Shown here piece after piece: positions 45,388 to 54,225 of a stretch of DNA of 64,000 bases. The DNA lies in the NCBI RefSeq assembly GCF_035918095.1, contig NZ_CP109137.1:5644001-5708000 (forward strand). The letters are read 5' to 3'. Made by a program: the position numbers and the translations under genes. The notes under the pieces were generated by a model, which saw only the letters and a list, made by a program, of their open reading frames with translations, was not told where the DNA came from and searched no databases. Position 1 is the stretch's first letter. Each line of letters opens with the position of its first letter. Source of the stretch: Streptomyces sp. NBC_01750 (lineage in GTDB: Bacteria > Actinomycetota > Actinomycetes > Streptomycetales > Streptomycetaceae).

Positions 45388-45542
45388 GGGGCCTCCTCGG
45401 GAGATTGCCGTGCAGTGCGTACATTCTGTCGCGTTGCATCCTATGCAACACCCATTGCGTAGTTCGCTTATCGCTGTCTAACATCCGAGCCACGCCGGGT
45501 CAATGGTGTCCGGCGGCCGACCAGCGAGGAGCCTGAGCGACT
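45388..45542. promoter_or_regulatory. Divergent promoter with perfect palindrome, probable IclR operator
   Basis: GTTGCAT-CCT-ATGCAAC at 45433-45449 is a perfect seven-base inverted repeat in the middle of the region between the two divergent operons, one of which encodes IclR. GTAGTTCGC just beyond may be a partial second site. The length and position fit an IclR-type operator that switches both directions. Confidence 0.65.
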
Positions 45543-46667
45543 GTGACCGTGACCGTGCCCGGATCCGTCGACGTCGTCTGTCTTGGCGAGTCCATGGTCA
45601 CTTTCCTGCCGACGCGACCGGGACGCCTCGCCGATGTGCCCTCGTTCGTACGGGGCATCGGCGGAGCCGAGTCCAACGTGGCGTGCGCTCTGGCGGCGTC
45701 CGGGCACAGCGCGAAGTGGGTCGGGCGGGTCGGCGCCGACGGCTTCGGTGAGCATCTGGTCGCGGCGATCGCGTCGTACGGCGTCGACACCTCGGCGGTG
45801 CAGCGGGATGCGCACCGCCCGACGGGGATCTACTTCCGAACGGCGGGCGAGCGCGCGACGGGTTCGCAGCCAGGCTCGCAGCTGGATTCGCAGCTGGATT
45901 CGCTGCCGGGTTCGCGGTGCGAGGAGCGTGACCACGCCGAGGTCTTGTACTACCGGGCCGGTTCGGCGGCGTCCGCCATGTCGCCGGCGACGATGCCGTA
46001 CGAAGACCTGTGGTCCGGGCGGATCCTGCATCTGTCCGGGATCACGGCGGCACTCTCGGCGGACTGCCTCGCCCTGATGCGCGAGCTGACGACACGTAGG
46101 CCGGGCCGCCCGCTCGTCTCGTTCGACGTGAACTACCGCGTGAACCTGTGGCGCGAAGCCGAGGACCCGCGGGTGCTCCTGGATCTGGCGCGGGGTGCGG
46201 ACATCGTGTTCGTCGGCGAGGACGAGGCGGAGGCGGCGTGGGGCCTGTGCGGTGCGCCGGCGATCCGTGCGGCGCTGCCGGAGCCGGAGGTGCTGGTCGT
46301 GAAGCAGGGCGGGCAGGGGGCGAAGGCGTACGTCCGCAGCGGACCCGCCCGCGACACGGTGACCTTCGTGCCCGCCCTCAGCGTCGACGTCGTCGCCCCC
46401 GTCGGTGCCGGAGACGCCTTCGCCGCCGGGTTTCTCTCCGCCACCCTGCGCGGCCTGTCCGCCCGGGCCAGGCTGCGGCACGGGCATCTCATGGCCGCCG
46501 CCACCCTCACCGTCGCCACAGACCTCGCCGCGCCGCCCGAGCGCGCACACGCCGACCGGCTCGCCGCACTCGGCGCCCGCGCCTGGGGCACACTGCGACT
46601 CGGCCCCGGGTGGACCGCGGGCCCCGCGCAGGACCTGCAGGACCAGGTGGAGGTACGTACCGTATGA
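45543..46667 (+). CDS. PfkB-family sugar kinase (KDG-kinase-like)
   Basis: 374 residues from GTG 45543. Ribokinase fold: VVCLGESMVTFLPTRPG, GIGGAESNVACALAASGHSAKWVGRVGADGFG (sugar site), NYRVNLW, and the second PfkB signature DVVAPVGAGDAFAAGF with catalytic Asp near 293. It most resembles 2-keto-3-deoxygluconate kinases. A five-unit tetrapeptide repeat at residues 107-126 is an unusual insert. The last four bases overlap iclR. Its substrate within a D-amino-acid locus is not obvious. Confidence 0.87.
   Translation: MTVTVPGSVDVVCLGESMVTFLPTRPGRLADVPSFVRGIGGAESNVACALAASGHSAKWVGRVGADGFGEHLVAAIASYGVDTSAVQRDAHRPTGIYFRTAGERATGSQPGSQLDSQLDSLPGSRCEERDHAEVLYYRAGSAASAMSPATMPYEDLWSGRILHLSGITAALSADCLALMRELTTRRPGRPLVSFDVNYRVNLWREAEDPRVLLDLARGADIVFVGEDEAEAAWGLCGAPAIRAALPEPEVLVVKQGGQGAKAYVRSGPARDTVTFVPALSVDVVAPVGAGDAFAAGFLSATLRGLSARARLRHGHLMAAATLTVATDLAAPPERAHADRLAALGARAWGTLRLGPGWTAGPAQDLQDQVEVRTV
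45861..45920 (+). repeat. 12-base tandem repeat inside the kinase gene
   Basis: Five consecutive 12-base units related to GGTTCGCAGCCA encode GSQP GSQL DSQL DSLP GSRC. The repeat keeps the frame and lies between two strands of the kinase lid region. Copy number probably varies between strains. Confidence 0.75.
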
Positions 46668-47413
46668 GCCAGACAGTCGACCGCGCGCTGAGCATCCTTC
46701 CGTTGCTCGCCGAAGGACCCGCCGACCTCGGACAGGTCGCGGAACGCCTCGGCGTACACAAGTCCACGGCGCTGCGGCTGCTCCGTACGCTCCATGAACA
46801 CGGACTCGTCTACCGCCAGCAGGACCAGCGCTACCGCCTCGGCGCCCGCCTGTTCGCGCTCGCGCAGGAAGCCGTCGAGAACCTCGACGTACGCGAGATC
46901 GCCCACCCCCACCTCGTCGCGCTCAACGAGCAGATCGGGCACACCATCCACCTCGCGGTGTACGAGGAGAGCGAGGTTCTCTACATCGACAAGGTGGAGA
47001 GCCGCTATCCGGTCCGGATGTACTCCCGGATCGGCAAGCCCGTCGCCATCACTGTCGCGGCCGTCGCCAAGCTGCTGCTCGCCGACCTTCCCGAGCCCGA
47101 GCGGCGTTCACTCGCCGAGAAGCTCGACTACCCCATGTACACATCCCGTTCGATCCCGAACCACGTCGCGTTCCTCAAGGAGCTCGCCGCGGTGCGCGAA
47201 CAGGGCTGGGCCACCGACCTCGGCGGCCACGAGGAGTCCATCAATTGCATCGGTGCCCCGATCCGCGGTGCGGACGGCCGGGTCGTCGCCGCCATGTCGG
47301 TCTCCGCGCCGAATGTCGTCGTCACCGCCGAGGAACTCCTCACCCTCCTCCCACTGGTGCGCCGCACCGCCGACGCCATCAGCAGGGAGTACTCAGGCAG
47401 CGTCAGCCCCTAG
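46664..47413 (+). CDS. IclR-family transcriptional regulator
   Basis: 249 residues. Winged helix at about 1-65 (VDRALSILPLLAEGPADLGQ, VAERLGVHKSTALRLLRTL) and an IclR effector domain from about 80 (HPHLVALNEQIGHTIHLAVY, VLYIDKVES, INCIGAPIRGADGRVVAAMSVSAP). The ATG overlaps the kinase stop (ATGA). It likely binds the palindrome at 45433-45449 and controls both divergent operons. The effector is probably a catabolic intermediate of the locus. Confidence 0.9.
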   Translation: MSQTVDRALSILPLLAEGPADLGQVAERLGVHKSTALRLLRTLHEHGLVYRQQDQRYRLGARLFALAQEAVENLDVREIAHPHLVALNEQIGHTIHLAVYEESEVLYIDKVESRYPVRMYSRIGKPVAITVAAVAKLLLADLPEPERRSLAEKLDYPMYTSRSIPNHVAFLKELAAVREQGWATDLGGHEESINCIGAPIRGADGRVVAAMSVSAPNVVVTAEELLTLLPLVRRTADAISREYSGSVSP

Positions 47414-47473
47414 TCGCTGCCGGCGGAAAGGCACCCTCCGACCCTGCCGGTCGCACACCCCTCAGAAGAAAGC

Positions 47474-47890
47474 ATGCCCATGACGGACAAGATCGCGATC
47501 ACCCCGAGCACCCACACCGCACCGCCCGCGAAGTTCTCCCACGGCGTCCGCAAGGGCAACATCCTCCAGGTCGCGGGCCAGGTCGGCTTCCTGCCCGCCG
47601 TCGGGGGCCGGCCTCCGACACCCGCGGGCCCGACGCTGCGCGAGCAGACTCTCCAGACCCTGGCCAACGTCAAGGCCGTGCTCGAAGAGGGCGGCGCGAG
47701 CTGGGACGACGTGATGATGACCCGCGTCTACCTCACGGACGTGGCCCACTTCGCCGAGATGAACGAGATCTACAACGCGTACTTCGAGGAGCAGGGCCTC
47801 AAGGAGCCCGCCTCCGCCCGTACGACCGTGTACGTCGGCCTGCCCAAGGGCCTGCTCATCGAGATCGACGCCCTGGCAGTCCTCGGCTGA
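47474..47890 (+). CDS. RidA/YjgF-family enamine/imine deaminase
   Basis: 138 residues. RidA proteins hydrolyse 2-aminoacrylate and similar enamines released by PLP dehydratases. Signatures are LQVAGQVGFLPAVGG, REQTLQTLANVKAVLEEGGA, RVYLTDVAHFAEMNEIYNAYF and ARTTVYVGLPKGLLIEIDALAV, with the catalytic Arg in SARTTV. Two in-frame ATGs (47474, 47480) follow AGAAGAAAG. Its position beside a PLP D-amino-acid deaminase gene supplies a direct reason for its presence. Confidence 0.9.
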   Translation: MPMTDKIAITPSTHTAPPAKFSHGVRKGNILQVAGQVGFLPAVGGRPPTPAGPTLREQTLQTLANVKAVLEEGGASWDDVMMTRVYLTDVAHFAEMNEIYNAYFEEQGLKEPASARTTVYVGLPKGLLIEIDALAVLG

Positions 47891-47921
47891 CCTTCGGCTG
47901 ATCTTGCACTACCCCGCTCTT

Positions 47922-47958
47922 CACGGCGCGGCGCTCTCCCCCCGAGCGCCGTGCCGTG
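47922..47958 (+). terminator. Stem-loop between ridA and gntP genes
   Basis: A 15-pair stem with one G-U pair (left arm CACGGCGCGGCGCTC at 47922-47936, right arm 47944-47958) and a seven-base loop, lacking a T-run. It may end the regulator operon or attenuate transport-gene expression. Confidence 0.6.
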
Positions 47959-48001
47959 ATCCCCCACGCCCAAAATCCCCCGAACAACGAGGTCCCCCGC
48001 C

Positions 48002-49474
48002 ATGCTGCTCGCCGCTGACGCGCCACCAGAGACCCCACCCCACACGGGCGGTCTGCTCCTGCTCATCGACGGCACCGCCGGTCTGCTGACCGTCGCCGCC
48101 CTCGGTATCGCACTCCTTCTCTTCCTGATCATCAAGGTCAGGCTGCAGCCGTTCGTCGCACTGCTCGCCGTCTCGATAGCCGTCGGCCTGGCCGCCGGCC
48201 TTTCCGTCACCGAACTCTTCGGCACCGTCCAGAAGTCGGCCGCCGTCTCGGTCATCGAATCCGGCATGGGCGGCATCCTCGGACACGTAGCGATCATCAT
48301 CGGTCTCGGCACGATGCTCGGCGCGATTCTCGAAGTGTCGGGCGGCGCCGAGGTGTTGAGCTCGCGCCTGCTGAACCTCTTCGGCGAGAGGCGAGCCCCG
48401 CTCGCGATGGGCCTCACCGGCCTGATCTTCGGTATCCCGGTCTTCTTCGACGTCGGCATCTTCGTCCTCGCGCCGATCGTGTACGCAGCCGCGAAGCGCT
48501 CCGGCAGGTCCATCCTGTTGTACGCGATGCCGCTGCTGGCCGGTCTGTCGATGACCCACGCCTTCCTGCCGCCGCACCCCGGCCCGGTCGCCGCCGCGGG
48601 CCTGCTCCATGTCTCGCTGGGCTGGGTCATCCTGATGGGCATCGTCGTCGGCCTCCCCGCGGTCCTCGCCGCCTGGGGCTATGCCGCCTGGATCGGCAAG
48701 CGCCTGTTCGTCGAGGTCCCGCAGGACATGCTGGAGGCCGCCGAGGAATCCAGGGCCGCGGTGCTCGCCGAGCAGACCGCCGCGGGCCGCACGCCGCAGG
48801 AGCGCCCGATCGGTCTCGGCACGGTCCTGGCCATCATCGGTACGCCGCTGGCCCTGATCCTCGCCGCTACGTTCTCCTCCATAGCGCTGGAACCTTCCAC
48901 GCTGCGCTCGGTCGTCGAGTTCTTCGGCAACCCCTTCGTCGCCCTGACGATCGCGCTGCTCCTGGCGTACTACCTGCTGGGGTTCCGGCGCGGCTGGTCC
49001 CGCAAGTCCCTGGAGTCCGTGTCGACTTCGTCGCTGAAGCCGGTCGGCAACATCCTGCTCGTCGTCGGCGCGGGCGGCGTCTTCGGAGCCGTACTGAAGG
49101 CGAGTGGTGTCGCGCAGGCGCTCTCCGACACCTTCAACGGCATCGGTCTGCCGGTCATCGTCCTCGCCTATCTGATCTCGCTGGTGCTGCGCGTGGCGCA
49201 GGGCTCGGCGACGGTCGCGATCGTCACCACGGCGGGCATCGTGCTGCCGTTGGTCGAGAACGGCGACCACTCGCAGGCCTTCCTGGCGCTGGTCATCATG
49301 GCGATCTCGGCCGGTTCGATCTTCGCCTCGCATGTCAATGACGGCGGATTCTGGATCGTCTCGAAGTACTTCGGCATCACCGAGCGCGACACGCTCAAGT
49401 CGTGGACGGTGCTGGAGTCGGTGCTGTCGGTCGCGGGCTTCGCGGTGGCGGCGGCGCTGAGTCTGGTCGTCTAG
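48002..49474 (+). CDS. GntP-family transporter (gluconate / D-serine DsdX type)
   Basis: 490 residues with about 12-14 membrane helices. Family marks are MGGILGHVAIIIGLGTMLGA, GIPVFFDVGIFVLAPIVYA, HAFLPPHPGPVAAA and QGSATVAIVTTAGIVLP, then ASHVNDGGFWIVSKYFG. The family includes gluconate:H+ symporters and the D-serine importer DsdX. In this locus a D-amino acid or its acid derivative is the most coherent cargo, but gluconate/KDG uptake, linked to the kinase, is equally possible. Confidence 0.9.
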   Translation: MLLAADAPPETPPHTGGLLLLIDGTAGLLTVAALGIALLLFLIIKVRLQPFVALLAVSIAVGLAAGLSVTELFGTVQKSAAVSVIESGMGGILGHVAIIIGLGTMLGAILEVSGGAEVLSSRLLNLFGERRAPLAMGLTGLIFGIPVFFDVGIFVLAPIVYAAAKRSGRSILLYAMPLLAGLSMTHAFLPPHPGPVAAAGLLHVSLGWVILMGIVVGLPAVLAAWGYAAWIGKRLFVEVPQDMLEAAEESRAAVLAEQTAAGRTPQERPIGLGTVLAIIGTPLALILAATFSSIALEPSTLRSVVEFFGNPFVALTIALLLAYYLLGFRRGWSRKSLESVSTSSLKPVGNILLVVGAGGVFGAVLKASGVAQALSDTFNGIGLPVIVLAYLISLVLRVAQGSATVAIVTTAGIVLPLVENGDHSQAFLALVIMAISAGSIFASHVNDGGFWIVSKYFGITERDTLKSWTVLESVLSVAGFAVAAALSLVV

Positions 49475-49488
49475 CCGGCGGATGTGTT

Positions 49489-49525
49489 GGGGTGCCCCGG
49501 GACGGACAGACTCCCGGGGCACCCC
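49489..49525. terminator. Terminator between convergent gntP and carboxypeptidase genes
   Basis: Fourteen-base perfect arms GGGGTGCCCCGGGA (49489-49502) and TCCCGGGGCACCCC (49512-49525), nine-base loop. Confidence 0.85.
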
Positions 49526-49556
49526 TGACGCGCCGGTCCTCAGATCCGGCGGCCCG

Positions 49557-50930
49557 TCAGCTCGTGCAGTACTGCTGTTCCTTGCCGATCGAGCGGTACA
49601 TGCAGTCCGAGTTCTCCAGCAGCTGGAGCACCGCGTCCCGGTTGCGGCTCGTCTCGCGCTCGATCACCTCGTCGGGCGGATAGAAGCCGCCACCGCCGAA
49701 GCCCGTCGGGTACATCTCGAACGTGTACGAGAAGATCTTCTGGTTGCCCCACAGCCAGTCGTCGATCGAACCGTCCGTGATGTAGAGGTCGCTGGACTGC
49801 TCCGGGGTGTAGCCGTTGCTCGCGGCCATCTTCTTGCCCACCGTGGCGAAGGCGTCCCGGTCGTCCTGGGTCATCCCCGGGGCGGTGTCGGAGTTGGTGT
49901 AGCCGAACGGCCAGAGCACCAGCTCGCTGTACGTGTGGAAGTCGATGCCCGTCCTGATCTGCTGCTTGCCGCCGACGATCCGGCTGCGGGCGAAGTCGGC
50001 GACCACCTTGACCTCGGGCGCGGACTCGGCCCGCGCGCCGCGGTAGGTCTCGGATCCGGCGGAACCGGAAGAGCCGCCGCAGCAGCCCCACTTGTAGTTC
50101 CAGTTGCGGTTGGTGTCCGTACCGATCGATGTGGAACCGGAGTTGGGCTGCCGGTTCTTGCGCCAGCTGCGGTAGGTGCCGGTGGCGATGTCGTACTCGC
50201 CGCCGTCCGGGTTGACGTCGGGAATGATCCAGATCTCGCGGCCGTTCACGGCGTTGGTGATGCGGGAGTCGGTTCCGTAGTCCTCGCCGAGCTCGCGCAG
50301 CAGATACAGCGCCATCTCGACGGTGAGGTGCTCGCGCGCGTGCTGGTGGTGGGTGAAGAGCACCTCGGGCTCGTTCTCGTCCGTCGCGACGTTGTCGCTG
50401 ACCTTGACGGCGATGATGTCCCGGCCCTGGTAGCTCTTGCCGATGACGCGCTTGCTCATGATGTTCGGGTACTTGGCGATCCGCTGATCGATCTCGGCGG
50501 TCGCCTCGGCGTAGTTGTGATAGCGCGAGTCGGCCGACGGGAAGTCGAACGGCTTGACCGCCACGCCGCTCCTGGTTCTCGCCGGGGGAGCGGGCAGAGC
50601 GGCGATCTTGTATCCGAGTGCGCGCAGCCGCTTCGCCTCGGTGGCGGTGGCGCTGACGACGAGGGAGTGCTCGTCGGCCTCGTCGACCGAGACACCGGTG
50701 GCGGCGATGGCGCTGCGGGCGGCGGCGGTGGCATGGCCCCGGATCTCGTACTGGAGGATCTGCTCCTCCTCGGCGGCGGCCGAGGCTGTCGCGTCGGGGG
50801 TGTCGGCTCTGGGGGGCGAGGCGTTGGCGGTGAACGGTGCGGCTACTGCGAGCGCGAGCAGGGCAGCGAGGGTGGCGGTCTTCCTGCCGCTCGGCAATCC
50901 GTTGCCGCCGCCGCGTGGGCGAAGTCGCAT
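49557..50930 (-). CDS. Secreted zinc carboxypeptidase (M14, carboxypeptidase T type)
   Basis: 457 residues. Signal peptide at about 17-38, a propeptide with ferredoxin-like pattern to about 130, then the M14 catalytic domain. Zinc ligands are His197 and Glu200 (HARE) and His332 (IDFHTYSE); the catalytic Glu is Glu405 (TFEMYPTG). [16 protein letters not shown] and WRKNRQ form the substrate pocket. It would trim C-terminal residues of extracellular peptides, complementing the secreted protease. Monocistronic. Confidence 0.93.
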   Translation of the reverse strand: MRLRPRGGGNGLPSGRKTATLAALLALAVAAPFTANASPPRADTPDATASAAAEEEQILQYEIRGHATAAARSAIAATGVSVDEADEHSLVVSATATEAKRLRALGYKIAALPAPPARTRSGVAVKPFDFPSADSRYHNYAEATAEIDQRIAKYPNIMSKRVIGKSYQGRDIIAVKVSDNVATDENEPEVLFTHHQHAREHLTVEMALYLLRELGEDYGTDSRITNAVNGREIWIIPDVNPDGGEYDIATGTYRSWRKNRQPNSGSTSIGTDTNRNWNYKWGCCGGSSGSAGSETYRGARAESAPEVKVVADFARSRIVGGKQQIRTGIDFHTYSELVLWPFGYTNSDTAPGMTQDDRDAFATVGKKMAASNGYTPEQSSDLYITDGSIDDWLWGNQKIFSYTFEMYPTGFGGGGFYPPDEVIERETSRNRDAVLQLLENSDCMYRSIGKEQQYCTS

Positions 50931-51366
50931 GCTGTCTCCTGGGTATGGAGTGTGGGGGGTTACTCAGTTGCGACGCACGTGGTGCGGGTGTGTGCGCACA
51001 TCTTGAGGGTCTGGCATGACCCGGTCAAGAGTGCGCTTCAGCCATCGGCACGCTACCGCGAGGAAGAGCCGAAACGTCGGACCCCTTTGCGTGATCACCC
51101 GTACGCCGCCCTGGTGATCCCGGTCACACTCCAGGGCTGGTGACAAGGCCGCCACCCTCCTGGCAGGCGCCGTCGATCGCCGATCCGATGAGCCCGACAA
51201 CCGGTCAGCTGAGGGGAGTTGGAGATACGTCGGACCGGTAATCGTTGTCGCGGATGCAATGACTTCGGCCGTATGCCGCTGGTGATCGCGGGGCTGCTGT
51301 TCCTGGTGCTGTGCGTGAGCCTGATCGCGGACCAGCGGTGGCCGGAGTTCTTCCGGCCCGGCGCTG
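50931..51366. other. 436-base gap, promoter of carboxypeptidase plus a short hydrophobic frame
   Basis: A plus-strand frame from ATG 51273 reads MPLVIAGLLFLVLCVSLIAD, QRWPEFFRPG, one membrane helix, before it enters the antisense of the pseudogene. It has no ribosome site and no plausible end, so I regard it as a possible fragment. Nothing else recognised. Confidence 0.35.
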
Positions 51367-52268
51367 TCAGAGCCGTGCGGCCCGGACGCCCTCGGTGGTC
51401 GGGCCGTACAGCATTCCGTCCCGCACCACCGGGTCGTCAGCCAGGGCTCCGTCGTACGCACCCGCCACCGTGGTTCTCCGGTGGCGATGTCGTACTGCCC
51501 ACCACGCCGTGTCGTGGCCGACGAGGGCCAGGCGGCCTGCCGGGACCGGGAGGGTCCAGGACGGTTGTTCGCGGTTGCGGCGCCACAGCTGTCCGCCGGT
51601 CCGGGCGGAGTGCGCGAGGACATAGCCGGGGCGGTCGTCGCCGATGCTCCGGCGGTCCTCGCCGTGGTAGTCGTCGCCGGACGAGAGCAGCACCGTGCCC
51701 GCGTAGGGAACCACCTCGTCGCGCGCGTGATCGGCCGTTGTCGCCGTCCGTGTCCGGCGCCCGTCGGCGGTGGCGTGTGCGTGCAGTTGGCCGCGGCCGT
51801 CGTGAAGATAGGCCGTGGTGCCGTCAGGGGCCACGGTGATCGTGCCGTCCAGGGCCGGGACGTTCCAGCGCGGGGCGCCGTCGGCCGCGTCGCGCGTACA
51901 GGCGGGTGTTGCCCCTGGGGCCCGAGAGGAGGAGGACGGCGTCGTCGCCGAGCGCGAAGGACGGGGAGTACGTGCCGCGGGCTGCCGGGACCTGCCGGCG
52001 AACGCGGCCCGTGGCGGGGTCGCAGGCGGCCGCGCCGTCGGCTTCCAGCGCGTGCAGAAGGTCGGGCCCGATCGTGGAGACGAAGACCGTGCGGCCGGCG
52101 ACCCTGAGTTCGCCGTGGATACGGCCGTCGAACGTCCACGCCGTGGCCCGTTCCGTCCTCCTGCGCCGCGGTGCATGCGTCGACGACGCCCGCCACGACC
52201 GTCGTGGCCACCACGCCGAGCGAGCCGCGCAGCTGAGTGCGGCGGCTGATGCCGATGTAGTCCCCCAT
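51367..52268 (-). pseudogene. Frameshifted PQQ-type beta-propeller lipoprotein
   Basis: From ATG 52268 an N-terminal signal-like sequence (SLGVVATTVVAGVVDACTAA) gives way, after a frame change near 52150, to TFDGRIHGELRVAGRTVFVS ... ALEADGAAACDPATGRVRRQ ... FALGDDAVLLLSGPRG. A second frame change near 51895 leads to RDAADGAPRWNVPALDGTIT ... GYVLAHSARTGGQLWRRNRE ... YGPTTEGVRAARL. Together these are PQQ-like propeller blades. Two shifts in 900 bases argue for a pseudogene rather than a sequencing slip. The intact protein would have been an exported propeller of unknown role. Confidence 0.7.
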
Positions 52269-52299
52269 CGCGTTCACGGGCGCTACGTACAGCAACGCG

Positions 52300-52333
52300 C
52301 AGCAGCGCCGCCGGGGGAGCGGCGGCGCTGCTG
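52300..52333 (-). terminator. Terminator after the chitinase gene
   Basis: Thirteen-base perfect arms CAGCAGCGCCGCC (52300-52312) and GGCGGCGCTGCTG (52321-52333) with an eight-base loop, 23 bases after the chitinase stop. Confidence 0.8.
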
Positions 52334-52356
52334 TCCGAGGGAGTCAGGACCGGTGG

Positions 52357-54060
52357 TTACGGGAGGGCGTGCACGTGCGGGCCCACCGCGTTGGACCACG
52401 CGTTGCCCGACTTGGCGTCCCAGTTCGTGGACCAGGTCATCGCGCCGCGCAGCGAGGGGTACGTCTTGGAGGGCTTGAAGGAGCCGCAGTTCGTGCCCCT
52501 GGCGAGGCAGTCCAACGCGTTGTTCACGATCGTCGGGGAGACATAGCCGCTGCCGGCACCACTGGTCGACGCGGGCAGACCCAGCCCGACCTGGGCCGGT
52601 GCGAGACCGCCCTCCAGCTGGATGCAGGCGAGGGCGGTGAGGAAGTCCACCGAGCCCTGCGAGTACACCTTGCCGTCGCAACCGAGCATCGAACCGCTGT
52701 TGTAGTACTGCATATTGACGACGGTCAGGATGTCCTTGATGTTGAGCGCCGTCTTGAAGTACTCGTTCGACGTCGACTGCATGTCGATGGTCTGCGGCGC
52801 CATCGTGATGACGAGCTTGGAGCCCGCTTTCGACGAGAGCGAGCGCAGCGCCTGTGACATGTACGTCGAGTTGAGACCGTTCTCCAGGTCGATGTCGACG
52901 CCGTCGAAGCCGTACGTCTGCATCATCGAGTAGACGGAGTTGGCGAAGTTCGTCGCGGAGGCCGAGTCGTTGATCGTGACGGTGCCGTTCTGGCCGCCGA
53001 TCGAGATGATCACGGACTTGCCGGCCGCCTGCTTGGCCTTGATGTCCGCCTTGAACTGGTCGACGGTGTAGCCGCCGAGCCCGGCGGAGTCGAGATTGAA
53101 GGTGACACCGCCGGGCGTACCGGTCGCGTCGGCGAAGGAGACCGCGATGATGTCGTAGTTGGCCGGTACATCGCTGATCTTCTGGACGGTGGCCCCGTTG
53201 TTGAAGTTCTGCCAGTAGCCGGTCACCGCGTGCTTGGGCACCGATCCGCCGGCCCCGCCACCGCCGGTGGCCGAGGTGGTACCGGTCACCGCCGCGGACT
53301 TCGCGGACTCACCGGCCGCGTTGGTCGCGGTCACCTGGAACTGGTACGAGGTGGATGCGCCCAGCCCGGTCGCGGTCGCCGAAGCGCCGGTGACCGACTG
53401 CACCTTGGTGCCGTTCTGGTAGAGGTTGTAGCCCGTCGCGTTGGACACGGCGTTCCAGGACAGGGCCACGGAGGACGAGGTCACGGATCCGACCGCGAGG
53501 CCGCCCGGGGCGGCGGGCACGGTCGGCGAGGGGTCGCCGCCACCGCCGCCGTCGGGACCGAAGACGGAGACGTCGTCGGCGTAGTAGGCGGCCTGCCCGT
53601 ACCAGCCGTGCGTGTAGACCGTCACGGAGGTCGTGCTGCCGCCGGTGGTGAAGGTGGTGGACAGCTGCTTCCAGCCGGCGGAGTCCGGTGTCCAGGTGGA
53701 GACGTCCGTCGTGCCGGTGCCGCTCGCGCCGAGGTAGGTGTAGCCGCCCTGGACCCAGGCGCTGAGGGTGTACGTCGAGTTGGGCTTCACCGTGACGGTC
53801 TGCGTGCACTTGGCGTTGTCCTGCCCCGCGGGCGTGGCCTTGAGCGCGGAGGCGCCGCCGTGCACGGGGGAGGAGGTGGTGGCGCCACTGCCGCCGGAGC
53901 AGGTCCAGTTGGTGAGCCCGGACTCGAAGCCGGCGTTCTTGGCGACGTTGATGTCGGCGGCCTGCGCGGTCCCCGAGATGCCCACGAGGGTGAGTCCGGT
54001 TCCGACGGCGAGCGCCAGGGCGGCACCGAGCCATCTCCGTGAGCGTGTGGTGCGGTCCAC
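52357..54060 (-). CDS. Secreted GH18 chitinase with carbohydrate-binding and FnIII domains
   Basis: 567 residues. Signal peptide to about 35 (GTAQA|ADI), a CBM-like beta-sandwich (about 36-168), a Gly/Pro linker, one fibronectin III domain (about 183-262), a Gly-rich linker, and the GH18 barrel (about 275-565). The catalytic motif FDGVDIDLE is at 385-393 with acid Glu393; SIGGQNG is the other GH18 signature. It degrades chitin extracellularly. The DasR-like box 72 bases upstream of the start fits induction by N-acetylglucosamine. Confidence 0.94.
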   Translation of the reverse strand: MDRTTRSRRWLGAALALAVGTGLTLVGISGTAQAADINVAKNAGFESGLTNWTCSGGSGATTSSPVHGGASALKATPAGQDNAKCTQTVTVKPNSTYTLSAWVQGGYTYLGASGTGTTDVSTWTPDSAGWKQLSTTFTTGGSTTSVTVYTHGWYGQAAYYADDVSVFGPDGGGGGDPSPTVPAAPGGLAVGSVTSSSVALSWNAVSNATGYNLYQNGTKVQSVTGASATATGLGASTSYQFQVTATNAAGESAKSAAVTGTTSATGGGGAGGSVPKHAVTGYWQNFNNGATVQKISDVPANYDIIAVSFADATGTPGGVTFNLDSAGLGGYTVDQFKADIKAKQAAGKSVIISIGGQNGTVTINDSASATNFANSVYSMMQTYGFDGVDIDLENGLNSTYMSQALRSLSSKAGSKLVITMAPQTIDMQSTSNEYFKTALNIKDILTVVNMQYYNSGSMLGCDGKVYSQGSVDFLTALACIQLEGGLAPAQVGLGLPASTSGAGSGYVSPTIVNNALDCLARGTNCGSFKPSKTYPSLRGAMTWSTNWDAKSGNAWSNAVGPHVHALP

Positions 54061-54131
54061 TTGCTGCCTCCGGTGGGGGAGTTGGGGGTGTGGAGGGGGT
54101 TACGGAACGGTGGCCACCGTTGGGCGTACAA

Positions 54132-54147
54132 GTTGGTCCAGACCAAT
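54132..54147 (-). promoter_or_regulatory. DasR-responsive element (dre)-like operator of the chitinase gene
   Basis: GTTGGTCCAGACCAAT agrees at 12 of 16 positions with the DasR consensus ACTGGTCTAGACCACT, and its core TTGGTC-CA-GACCAA is a perfect inverted repeat. Placed 71-87 bases before the start codon, as in known Streptomyces chitinase promoters. Confidence 0.75.
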
Positions 54148-54225
54148 AGGGTTGTCAAGACCTCTGGCGATGATTCGTATACGGACGCGCACCACGCATC
54201 CGGCGTGTGAGCAGGACGGCGGCGT

